Below are positions 24,801 through 33,968 of a stretch of DNA of 64,000 bases, one piece after another (positions within the stretch are counted from its first letter, which is position 1; every line of letters begins with the position of its first letter). Origin of the DNA: Blastobasis lacticolella. Lineage: Eukaryota > Arthropoda > Insecta > Lepidoptera > Blastobasidae. The notes under the pieces were generated by a model. The model was given only the letters and a program-made list of their open reading frames with translations, was not told the DNA's origin and did no database searches. The position numbers were made by a program, and so were the translations under genes. The stretch lies in assembly GCA_905147135.1 (NCBI GenBank), contig LR990044.1, positions 8,746,122 through 8,810,121 of the forward strand, written 5' to 3'.

Positions 24801-27800
24801 CGCTGCAGACATTAGTTGCCCTGTACGACAGCAATTCCTGAAAGGGGTTAGGTTAGGTTAGGGTTAGGTTAGGAATTCTACTCTGAATGCTAACAAGCAG
24901 ACAGCCCGCCTGATTGAAAGCGATAACGGTCTCCTATAACATCGAAATGATTTTGCACAGGCCATATTATATCCTCTGTGCCGATCAATTGTTGCAGGTA
25001 TCTCCAACAGAGCTAGAAGAAGTGATCCGCGGGCACCCGGCCGTGGACGATGTGGCGGTGGGCGGGCTCCCGGACCCGGAGTGCGGGGAGCTGCCCGCAG
25101 CTTGCGTCGTGCGCCGCCAAGGCATCGCGGTCACTGCGCAGGAGATCAAGGACCTAGTCAAAGGTTCGACTAGATTAATACACAAAGCCCACCAATCATT
25201 CCCAAAACCAACACTGCAACTCTTGTTACTAATCATCTTAATGAAATGGAAGCCCACTATCGGACATAAACTCTTTCAGAAAAATCAAACACATTCAGCT
25301 TTGTACTTATTGCACCATGTCCACAAAGTATTACTTCTTATACGTACGAATTAAATCACTTTTTGTACACTAGTTCCACTTTATTATATAATTTTTATTA
25401 AATTGCAACCGGTTTCGAATTACTCATCTTCAGGCAATTACTTTATATTTTGATTACAAGCTATATGTAGGTACCGACAAATAATAATTTAAAGTTGATG
25501 TGGGTACCAACAGTATACAATAATGTTAGGATGTCACAGTGCAGAGAAATGTACAGTATGTCAACATAATACAAATTACAAGTAGTCAAAATTTTTTAAG
25601 GTATGTCAATTGTTATACATTTAAGTAAATGGCAAAAAATATAAATTATATCGAAGGTATGTCACTTAAAATAATTTAAAATAGGTGATGTCGATAAGGA
25701 AATTTGGTCATTAATTATATTATCTTTCTTCATTCTGTTCACTTCTATAGCTTCTAGTCCATCTAGTCTACGTCCTTTCCCAGCTATATGAAGGTATTTT
25801 ATGCCATTATCTGGGTTAAAAATATGGTTTTCTTTATTAAGGTGTTCCGCAAAGGTCGAGGTTTGTGTATTTTTTCTCCAGCTAGCTATATGTTCTTTGA
25901 TTCTTGTTTTAAACTTCCTTCCTGTTTGACCTATGTATATTTTAGCACACGTGTCACATGTCAGACTATAAATTCCACTTTGATTTTCAATGGGTATTTT
26001 ATCCTTATTGTTGCAAATCAAGGACCCCAGCGATTTTATGCTATAAAATGCAGTGTTTTGCTGATCGCTATTGCAAATTTTCCTCAATTTGTGTGTGATA
26101 GGTCCAACATAGGGAATTGTTGCCCATCTTTTTGTAGGTTTGTTAATTTCTAAAGCCGCGGGTGCCAACATTTTCCTAGTTATTACTCTTTGCTTGCGTA
26201 TGAGAATATTGTTTATTAGTTTTTTGGAGTAGCCATTGTTTATTGCTATCCGTTCTATAGTTTTCAACTCCTTAGTAAAGTTTTCTCGACTCATTGGTAC
26301 ACTTAATAATCTATGGATAAACGCGTGGAAAGCCGCATGTTTATGACTGTCTGGATGCCGGGATGTGGCGTGTATAATATTATCGCTATATGTCTCTTTA
26401 CGATATATTTTATATTCATGTTGATCGTTCGTGATGTCTATTGTAATGTCAAGAAAATTAATGGTTTTTCCACCAATTTCCATCGTCAGTTGAATATTAG
26501 GGTTCAAGGAATTCATAAAATCTAATACACTGTTTAGGTCGTTATCATTTCCAGTCCACAGACACAATATATCATCGACATATCTGTACCAATATTGTAT
26601 GTGTTCACGGAATCTCGAATTTAAAATTTCTTTTTCAAAATTGTCCATGTAAATGTCAGCGCATAGAGGAGACAAAGGGCTACCCATTGCTAAACCTTCC
26701 ATTTGCTTGTATGTTTGTTTGTTCCATATAAAATAATTTTGATCTAGACAAATTTTGATGGCTGCCTCTAAGTCTATTATTTTTTGTGCTTCAAGTTTGG
26801 ATTGGCATAGGTTACAACGGTATACAAACAAAGAGATAACATAGGAGTACACCTAAAAATAATCCATATTGAATTAGGTGCTAGACTGCATGCATTAGAA
26901 TTCGAGGTACTACAGAACACTGTCAGGGATGAAGTCAACATAATTATACACAAAATATTTCTTAACCAGACGAAAAAATTGAATAAACTCAAAAAGGAAC
27001 AAAACACTCAAATGGTCGACAGCGATGTACATCAGTTCTATACGAAGTTGCAGAATAGGACAAGCGTAATATTTAATGCCACAGAGAACAATATATTGGA
27101 AAAAGGGCTCAAATATTGCCCTAGTACAAAACTAACACAACAGGATATAGACGGTTTAGCAGCCGACCTTGCAGTTGCCACAATTGGGGATCAACGGTCT
27201 CAACAAGCTTGTTCACTACATCTACACAAACAGTTTCAGCACCTGAAATTGTCCCGATTCTAAGAAATTTTGAACTTTTTCCTTATATTCATCCACTTTG
27301 GCAATGATTACCGTATTACCCTTATCAGCTTTTGTAACTATTAGGTTGTTTTCCACGATCTTCCTTCTTATATTACTTATAACTTTCTCTTCTTTAGATT
27401 TTTCTTGTTTGTAGGTGTTGATTTTGTGTAGATGTAGTGAACAAGCTTGTTGAGACCGTTGATCCCCAATTGTGGCAACTGCAAGGTCGGCTGCTAAACC
27501 GTCTATATCCTGTTGTGTTAGTTTTGTACTAGGGCAATATTTGAGCCCTTTTTCCAATATATTGTTCTCTGTGGCATTAAATATTACGCTTGTCCTATTC
27601 TGCAACTTCGTATAGAACTGATGTACATCGCTGTCGACCATTTGAGTGTTTTGTTCCTTTTTGAGTTTATTCAATTTTTTCGTCTGGTTAAGAAATATTT
27701 TGTGTATAATTATGTTGACTTCATCCCTGACAGTGTTCTGTAGTACCTCGAATTCTAATGCATGCAGTCTAGCACCTAATTCAATATGGATTATTTTTAG

Positions 27801-30787
27801 GTGTACTCCTATGTTATCTCTTTGTTTGTATACCGTTGTAACCTATGCCAATCCAAACTTGAAGCACAAAAAATAATAGACTTAGAGGCAGCCATCAAAA
27901 TTTGTCTAGATCAAAATTATTTTATATGGAACAAACAAACATACAAGCAAATGGAAGGTTTAGCAATGGGTAGCCCTTTGTCTCCTCTATGCGCTGACAT
28001 TTACATGGACAATTTTGAAAAAGAAATTTTAAATTCGAGATTCCGTGAACACATACAATATTGGTACAGATATGTCGATGATATATTGTGTCTGTGGACT
28101 GGAAATGATAACGACCTAAACAGTGTATTAGATTTTATGAATTCCTTGAACCCTAATATTCAACTGACGATGGAAATTGGTGGAAAAACCATTAATTTTC
28201 TTGACATTACAATAGACATCACGAACGATCAACATGAATATAAAATATATCGTAAAGAGACATATAGCGATAATATTATACACGCCACATCCCGGCATCC
28301 AGACAGTCATAAACATGCGGCTTTCCACGCGTTTATCCATAGATTATTAAGTGTACCAATGAGTCGAGAAAACTTTACTAAGGAGTTGAAAACTATAGAA
28401 CGGATAGCAATAAACAATGGCTACTCCAAAAAACTAATAAACAATATTCTCATACGCAAGCAAAGAGTAATAACTAGGAAAATGTTGGCACCCGCGGCTT
28501 TAGAAATTAACAAACCTACAAAAAGATGGGCAACAATTCCCTATGTTGGACCTATCACACACAAATTGAGGAAAATTAGCAATAGCGATCAGCAAAACAC
28601 TGCATTTTATAGCATAAAATCGCTGGGGTCCTTGATTTGCAACAATAAGGATAAAATACCCATTGAAAATCAAAGTGGAATTTATAGTCTGACATGTGAC
28701 ACGTGTGCTAAAATATACATAGGTCAAACAGGAAGGAAGTTTAAAACAAGAATCAAAGAACATATAGCTAGCTGGAGAAAAAATACACAAACCTCGACCT
28801 TTGCGGAACACCTTAATAAAGAAAACCATATTTTTAACCCAGATAATGGCATAAAATACCTTCATATAGCTGGGAAAGGACGTAGACTAGATGGACTAGA
28901 AGCTATAGAAGTGAACAGAATGAAGAAAGATAATATAATTAATGACCAAATTTCCTTATCGACATCACCTATTTTAAATTATTTTAAGTGACATACCTTC
29001 GATATAATTTATATTTTTTGCCATTTACTTAAATGTATAACAATTGACATACCTTAAAAAATTTTGACTACTTGTAATTTGTATTATGTTGACATACTGT
29101 ACATTTCTCTGCACTGTGACATCCTAACATTATTGTATACTGTTGGTACCCACATCAACTTTAAATTATTATTTGTCGGTACCTACATATAGCTTGTAAT
29201 CAAAATATAAAGTAATTGCCTGAAGATGAGTAATTCGAAACCGGTTGCAATTTAATAAAAATTATATAATAAAGTGGAACTAGTGTACAAAAAGTGATTT
29301 AATTCATAATAATGGAGTTCCATCATGAAGTGACAACACAAAGTGTTAAATATCTTATACGTACTTTTTTGCGTGGGTTCGTGGTATATTCCCAGATGTC
29401 CTACAGTCTCCCTGCTATCCAAACTCTTCCAGTAAATGTAGTATTCCTACCAGCTTTACAAATGTTTTCGGGTTGCTGGTTGTTCAAGATGCTTAAGCCT
29501 GTACGATGCTACTCCGTCGCAGGTTTGCAGAATATGGGCAGATGTCTGCTCCTACTATAGGAGGGCTGTCGGTTAGAGCTATGGTAAAAGGTCTTTATTA
29601 AATGTATCGTGTCCGGTTAATGCTCTGGTTACCATTTGGAGCTGCTATTTAGTTAGTTTTAAGAACCTTTCAGATAGGGAGGGGTTACTGCTCTACTAGA
29701 GTTTTACCTTTATTTAATCCACCAGGTGCTTACAGGTCCATGCCAAATACCAATGGCATGAATTGAATTTGTTCAAGGCCACTAGGCTTCGTACTAAGCC
29801 TTACCTGGCCAGCTCGTCAGCTGCATCGTTCCCCTCTATCCGCTGTGTCCTTTTAACTATTGTAGAGTTGTGGATTTGTTGCACATACTGCATTTACGAC
29901 AATCGAGTATGAGCACCGATGTAATAGTGGTTGTTTTCAAGGGCCGTGAGTGCGCTGTACTGTTTGTTAAAATCCGAAAAGGTTGTTTACCTTGTACCGT
30001 ATCAGTGGGGTAGCTATTTTTATGTATAATACCTCAGAGAAGACTTCACACCTGTACTTGAGTCTGTTTTAGTCCGTCTGTAACGATCCTTACTTCCCGT
30101 ATATTCTGTGGCCCTAGCACAAGTGTGTCCACGACAAAGCTCGCGCCGCGAGAGAGCGTTTGTCTCTTTCTCTCAATACTAAAACGAAAGAGATAGCAAT
30201 ACCTATGCCGCACCTTTTCTCGCTTATCGCGCGCGAGAGCAACTTGTGCTAGGCCTACTGATGCTCTCTGAGGTCCTTGTGCAGTTGTCTTGTATTTTTT
30301 ATCATTTCTACCTGATTTGCAATACGCTCGGTTTTTGCCTCCATCATTGGTTCCTCCTTTGATTCTTCATAGAGAAAATAATTCCGATACAAAACGAAGG
30401 GAATGTCGTAGGTGCAACGACTTCGGTGGGATTTTTGTGGAAAACTAGATAAATCATGTTGGTCCTTAACTTCGTTTCGTGAAAATCAGTTCATCAGTTT
30501 GGAAAGTTTTCGGGAAATTTCCAACAGCTGTCAGGTCATTAATGTAAACTCTTGCGGATTTCAAGTATTTTGACGTGGTCTCGGGTAACCTCTTAGGTTT
30601 ACAGTTTTTACATGGCACAAAGACAATTGAAATTAAAATATTAATGCTTTTCTTTTCAGAAACGCTGACGGATTCCAAACAACTGAGAGGCGGCGTAATC
30701 TTCTTGGAAGAGCTTCCATTAACATCATCTGGGAAAATAAACCGCAAGCGCATTAGGGAGCTAATACGAGAAAAGAACAGAGAATAG
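18692..30787 (+). CDS. Acyl-CoA synthetase / 4-coumarate-CoA ligase / luciferase-like protein, 11 exons, 558 aa
   Basis: Exons: 18692-18865, 19388-19595, 20233-20434, 21105-21230, 21715-21889, 22750-22890, 24043-24168, 24398-24481, 24555-24701, 24998-25163, 30660-30787; total 1677 nt, phases consistent. The family adenylates a carboxylic acid with ATP and transfers it to CoA; some beetle members became luciferases. Visible motifs: P-loop TSGTTGAPK (211-219), GYGMSE (353-358), RTGD (432-435), ERKKMLLKYRNHQ hinge (449-461) and SSGK with the catalytic lysine (K542). Length is close to firefly luciferase (550). The C-terminus ends KNRE rather than the SKL peroxisomal signal. The ATG at 18692 is chosen because an upstream in-frame ATG (18611) adds an unlike, basic leader. 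The Penelope palindrome lies in the last intron. Substrate unknown. Confidence 0.9.
19388..19595 (+). CDS. Synthetase gene, exon 2
   Basis: Encodes IDGATGAQESS through PNHLDLCIPYYAGLYLG and ends with GTAAGT, phase 1. The exon is strikingly rich in GC (runs such as 'gcgcgcgcgc'), unlike its surroundings. Confidence 0.9.
19795..20012 (+). repeat. LINE 3' end in intron 2
   Basis: The stretch ending 'gtgaccactttccatcaggt' ... 'tgtctgccgtataacctaaa' matches the 3' terminus of the LINE at 3188-6040. A short (AATA)n run precedes it. Confidence 0.6.
20233..20434 (+). CDS. Synthetase gene, exon 3
   Basis: Encodes ELQDIISIDEPKIIFCQSE and the following acidic stretch. Acceptor TTTTTCAG, donor GTAAGT. 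Confidence 0.9.
20740..20985 (-). pseudogene. Mariner-family transposase remnant in intron 3
   Basis: The - strand reads RRMLLHHVNASAHTANKTV, then after damage SLDLAPYDFFIFP, the second and third catalytic blocks of mariner transposases (usually HHDNA and SPDLAP..D). The second catalytic Asp is Val here and stops interrupt the frame, so it is inactive. Confidence 0.65.
21105..21230 (+). CDS. Synthetase gene, exon 4 (P-loop)
   Basis: Encodes DTVSLLIPTSGTTGAPK, the ATP/AMP phosphate-binding loop. Acceptor TTTTCCAG, donor GTATTG. Confidence 0.92.
21715..21889 (+). CDS. Synthetase gene, exon 5
   Basis: Encodes SPLQWLSACAVLN, a region that lines the acyl pocket in this family, and ends LINKYK at a GTACGT donor. 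Confidence 0.9.
22331..22613 (-). repeat. Short repeat family B, near full length, in intron 5
   Basis: Starts with (ATC)n and 'cacagcccataacagtccac'; ends with 'tgtacgacacccacgagtg' and a duplicated 'gccggacaccacacggcc'-like block that matches the 5' start of the copy at 32812. Confidence 0.75.
22750..22890 (+). CDS. Synthetase gene, exon 6
   Basis: Encodes PTYMIASPTFM and LLMGGSAVPTDL, matching the A4/A5 region where luciferases read SGGAPLS. Phase 0 on both sides. Confidence 0.9.
23084..23340. mobile_element. MITE with 37-bp terminal inverted repeats, intron 6
   Basis: The ends 'gtagagctcgtctaatctaa' and the reverse complement finishing at 23340 pair over about 37 bp with two or three mismatches. 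CCAA flanks both sides (23080-23083 and 23341-23344) as a possible target duplication. 257 bp, no coding. Confidence 0.8.
23430..23640 (+). pseudogene. LINE reverse transcriptase C-terminal fragment, intron 6
   Basis: The + strand reads NELPGEVFPQEYNMEYFKNGV with one upstream stop, then a 3' tail 'taccatcaggcgtgcctgg' and 'tataaaaaaa'. CR1/Jockey-like and 5' truncated. Confidence 0.65.
24043..24168 (+). CDS. Synthetase gene, exon 7
   Basis: Encodes FNGYGMSELCGAIF (A5, adenine contact) and GSIGKPF. Acceptor TTTTCAG, donor GTAAGT. Confidence 0.92.
24398..24481 (+). CDS. Synthetase gene, exon 8
   Basis: Encodes MVDPETNEDIVEPN and EVWVKGPTVVM. It corresponds to the exon at 1-39 of paralog 1. 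Confidence 0.9.
24555..24701 (+). CDS. Synthetase gene, exon 9
   Basis: Encodes GYFKNPEATKEAF, DGWIRTGDLFY with the ribose-binding Asp, and the hinge. It is one codon longer than the matching exon 357-500 of paralog 1. Confidence 0.92.
24846..24873 (+). repeat. Telomere-like TTAGG run in intron 9
   Basis: Five copies of TTAGG, one with an extra G. This is the insect telomere unit, but short runs are common inside insect chromosomes. Confidence 0.7.
24998..25163 (+). CDS. Synthetase gene, exon 10
   Basis: Encodes VSPTELEEVIRGHP, GGLPDPECGELPAA and AQEIKDLVK, the start of the mobile C-terminal domain. Phase 1 at the end. It is 7 nt longer than 1276-1434 of paralog 1. Confidence 0.92.
25662..26852 (-). 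pseudogene. Penelope RT C-terminal part with GIY-YIG nuclease, left arm
   Basis: 396 codons open. RT blocks: GLAMGSPLSPLCADIYM (53-69) and RYVDDIL (90-96, catalytic Asp pair). A GIY-YIG endonuclease follows (GIY 293-295, YIG 306-308, then GRKFKTRIKEH) with a CDTC pair between, as usual in Penelope-like elements. The N-terminal RT blocks are absent from this frame; the first dozen codons read through rearranged sequence. It would copy RNA and nick target DNA if complete. Confidence 0.9.
26880..27263 (+). pseudogene. Penelope N-terminal fragment, left arm
   Basis: Open from about 26823 through HIELGARLHALEF and KLNKLKKEQNTQMVDSD to LHLHK, then it runs into spacer sequence and stops. On the opposite strand from the RT part next to it. 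Confidence 0.7.
27222..27780 (-). pseudogene. Penelope N-terminal fragment, right arm plus spacer
   Basis: The same N-terminal part as in the left arm, but it continues through the spacer with VTKADKGNTVIIAKVDEY, the conserved block that precedes RT in Penelope proteins, and ends at the junction with the left arm. Confidence 0.8.
27801..28991 (+). pseudogene. Penelope RT C-terminal part with GIY-YIG nuclease, right arm
   Basis: Mirror copy of 25662-26852, 396 codons, differing at one residue (KISNS versus KICNS). Same motifs at the same positions. It follows a - strand N-terminal fragment, the arrangement expected from a 5' inversion at insertion. Confidence 0.9.
29316..30060 (-). pseudogene. 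RNase H-bearing LINE remnant
   Basis: The - strand around 29810-30000 reads SALTALENNHYYIGA, then after one stop QQIHNSTIVK and RIEGNDAADELAR, the core of the RNase H domain found in some non-LTR elements. Sequence to the left shows scattered matching frames with many stops. Confidence 0.6.
30110..30255. mobile_element. Small MITE-like palindrome
   Basis: 'ccctagcacaagt' at the left pairs with 'acttgtgctaggc' at the right. Inner sequence is also partly self-complementary (GCGAGAGAGC against GCGCGAGAGC). 146 bp. Confidence 0.55.
30660..30787 (+). CDS. Synthetase gene, exon 11
   Basis: Encodes LTDSKQLRGGVIF and TSSGKINRKR with the catalytic lysine, ending at TAG. It lies 5.5 kb from exon 10 because of repeat insertions. 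Confidence 0.92.
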
Positions 30788-32811
30788 CCAAAGAAAACAT
30801 GTTTGTATTTTTTTAAATGTGGGTTTCAAAAATAGTTAACTTAAAAAACTGTTGCAAAACTGTGAAATGAGCAAAGAGTAGAATGATTGACATCGAAAAC
30901 TATGTATTAGGTTAATAACTTCGTCTTTAGTTCCTTTTTAGTACAAGATTTATATTAACTGTAAGCCTGTTTGCCTACCGTATGAAAAAAAAAGTAACTG
31001 TAGGTAGTAAGTTATCCGCAACATTTACAAATATTTTTCACCCAATACTCGATTGAACTGAAATGTTGCACTTTTGATTTGACAGGAAATAATAATAATT
31101 ATATAATTACATTTATCGAGTTTGGACTCGTTTTATTTGTCTTGATGACAAACTACACTCTCTCTCTCTCTACTCTACTACTCTGAGTACTCTGATTGTA
31201 GATTGTATCCAGGGTCTGATTGTAGAGCCGACAGGTGGCCATAGAATCTGTATAACGAAACCGCGCAACCTCATTGAGTTTGGGCTTGTTTGATTTATCT
31301 TGTTAATTATACTGATTCACTCTGATGATCTGAGCGATTATTTTGATGAGACAAAGATGTTATACCTAGATGGTACTCAGGGTAAAAGCTGCAATGCAAC
31401 CACTAATAACAACCACACACAATTAATAAGCACAACCATAAGCATAACAGGTGTGTGAATACCTGGCCTGTACATTGCAGGTGCCCTGGGCAACGGTGCT
31501 CATTTTCTATCTGATAGCCCGCTATCAGTGTGGCTCAGCCTGCCTTCCTGGGCAATATATTAATATTCGCTGGACTACTGAGCTGTTTCCAATGAAACCA
31601 ATTTTGTTTAACTCTAAGCTAATTACGTAACTGTTGCTAACAATTATCTGATTTCAATTATTGAAATTGTGACTTGCAACAGAGTTACGTAATTGGCTTC
31701 CACATGAAAAAATAACGTATTAACATCGTCCAATTAAAAATACTTTGCGTTAAATTTTTATACTCATTTTACGTCGTGGTTTAGTATTAGGTCCTCCACT
31801 AACATCGTATTACTACTACTAACAACCTTACCTATGAAACAAATAAGTTTTTCATCATCGTACTAACAACCTTACCTATGAAATTGGCGTCTTTTTCGCA
31901 AGTATATCTAAGTATCATGTTTCAGAAAAACTCATCCTTGCGAAAAAACCGCTTACGGCGAGAAAGTCTTGTTTTATTCAAATACTTTAATAGTATTCCG
32001 CCAATGCAGCGGTTTTGGGTTATCAATTTAGATCTCATTCATCACATTGAACCATCTGGCGGGCCCGCTCAAGTTTTTTTGCCGCTTCATCGATCAAGGC
32101 GCGGCTGCTACTTCCCATATAGTGGCTCTGGTGTTATGATGGTAAAAGGGAGTATAGAAAAATATGATGGCAACTTAGGTTGGAAAGATTTGCATCGATA
32201 TCAAAATTATGCATGTTGAATGAAATCGAATTCTAAATTTAGACTAGGAGGAGGTCACAGGGAAATTTTAGACAATTATGGGAACGAGTACGTTTATTTT
32301 CATGGATTGTAAAGTGGTCCCTTGATCTGAAATATGTTTGTCTGCCTTAATTCGGCGGTTGCCTCTTTGAAAAAGTATTGTTAAAAGAAAATGATAAGCG
32401 AAATGGTCAGTTTTAGCATGTCTTACAAGAGTGACATCTCACAAATTGATACAAGTTGGTTGACATTGTCTATTTCGACATACGCTCGACGCTGTATGAA
32501 TAAATATGACTATCCTCAAAGGCTGGTGGTTTTATCGGAATCTCAACAATTAGCAAGTCTATTAGGGATCATCTAATATGCATTAGAAAATTTGTCTCCC
32601 TTATAAGTCCACGGAGATCGTATAATGGCTCGGTAGGTAGAAAAAAATCTTATACCACCAACCTTTTGCTGTTTGTAGGTACTCAAATAATTGAGTGAAG
32701 CGGATAGTGAAGCGTGCTGCCAATCCTCAACCGACGACCACGACCACTCTGTCAAGAGTGTAGCGACTTAAAAGAAGAAGAAAAAGAGGAACTCCAATTA
32801 TATTAGTCTTG
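30788..32811. other. Gap downstream of the synthetase gene
   Basis: No gene is supported. Contents seen: a short (CT)n run at 31157-31170, a LINE 3'-tail-like piece near 31490-31560, a direct repeat of 'ctaacaaccttacctatgaa' at 31820 and 31863, and two short open frames (31878-32219, 32391-32576) without recognisable motifs. Confidence 0.4.
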
Positions 32812-33078
32812 GTGAATGGCCGTGTGGTGACCGGCAGAGTTGAATAGCACCAACCCCTTACGCTCATGGGTGTCGTACAAGGCGACTAATGTTTTCGAGG
32901 CAAAAGATCAAGGGTCTCTGTAGTCTGGATAATGGGCAGCAGCATTTTCCATTGTTATATATAAATACTGCGATCTCCAACCCACCTGCCAAACGTGGAG
33001 ATTATGGCAATCACCTCCCCTTTCGTGGAAGAGGTCCAAAGTCCTGCAGTGGACTGTTACGGGCTGTGATGATGATGG
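32812..33078 (+). repeat. Short repeat family B, full length
   Basis: Starts 'ggtgaatggccgtgtggtga', contains 'tgtcgtacaaggcgactaat' and ends 'gggctgtgatgatgatgg'. It gives the best view of the family's length, about 270 bp. Confidence 0.75.
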
Positions 33079-33877
33079 TGAATTTGTGTATAAGCCATTT
33101 TGAGAAATTGCCCTTATACCTACTCACAATGGTTTATTCCATTATTGATTTGTATTGACATTGAAAATGTTTTTTGTCGCTTCGGTGTAGGCCCCGATTT
33201 TCAGTGAAAGTGCGACATCGCCCTAGAGGACGATTCTCGCGCAGTGACATCTTAAATTCGACATTTTCTACATCCATAAAACTGTATTAAAACGTCACTA
33301 AAATTGATCTTCGACAATATACGATTGTTGAAGTTAGTTGAGAAAATACTTTTTGGCTGCAATAGACATTTCAATATAATTATTGGAGATTGGGGCCAGA
33401 AAACATATCGAATTCGACATGTCTGGTGTCGTGGATTTTGGGGCTACGTGGCTACAAAATTAATGTTTAAAACTAAATCTCAAAATCTTAGAAAATATAA
33501 AAAAATTTGAAAAATGCTGTCATCTTTCGCTCGGCTCGGTCAGAAAAAAAAATTCTCGGAAACAGAATAAGATACTTACCAAATTAATAAGCTGATAAAT
33601 TTCATTCAGTTCTTTTGGCAGACTCATTTTTAGTGTACCCGAAGACCGTGGAAGCCCCGAGATCTGTGAATTTTTCATTCGAAATTAATATTGAAAAGTA
33701 TGTTCACGCCACTTCCGCCACCGCACCCTCCGACGATGGCATTGATTTCCCCTCATCATCTAGATGCTTGGCATCCAACTAATGTACGGGCATCGCGAGC
33801 TCACTCCCAAAGTCTTTACTTTGCACTAAAACATAGAGTTCTCCAAATATCTACAGGTATCCGCTCCGCTTAGGTTG
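33079..33877. other. Unassigned gap before the copia element
   Basis: A+T-rich; short open frames (33304-33510, 33691-33873) show no recognisable motif. Confidence 0.35.
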
Positions 33878-33882
33878 CAGAT

Positions 33883-33957
33883 TGTTGAAATTTACGTTTA
33901 ATTGCAAGCAACACCAATGTTTTTTTTTTTAATCGTCTATGATGTCGGGTCCATAAA
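33883..33957 (+). repeat. Copia 5' LTR remnant (75 bp)
   Basis: Matches 37874-37949 from TGTTGAAATT to CCATAAA. Confidence 0.92.
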
Positions 33958-33968
33958 AAAAATACATT

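Larger units (their letters stand above)
25348..29305. mobile_element. Penelope-like retroelement arranged as a 4-kb palindrome, intron 10
   Basis: Arms 25348-27230 and 27423-29305 are reverse complements with very few mismatches and no indels (mirror sum 54653). Each arm has the C-terminal RT plus GIY-YIG part facing outward and an N-terminal part on the opposite strand facing the centre. The 192-bp spacer carries the single copy of the KADKGNTVII motif. The central RT section is missing, so neither half is complete. Both outer ends carry 'ctgaagatgag' ... 'cgaaaccggttgc'. Flanks share 'cttatacgtac' (25337-25347 and about 29359-29369), a possible degenerate target duplication. Confidence 0.9.

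Noticed and set aside
25788..26153. A membrane-like protein antisense to the Penelope RT (also at 28500-28865)
   Set aside because: Antisense shadow of a well-supported RT/GIY-YIG frame, duplicated only because the locus is a palindrome.
31878..32576. A broken gene in the gap after the synthetase
   Set aside because: Short unrelated open frames with stops between them and no recognisable family.
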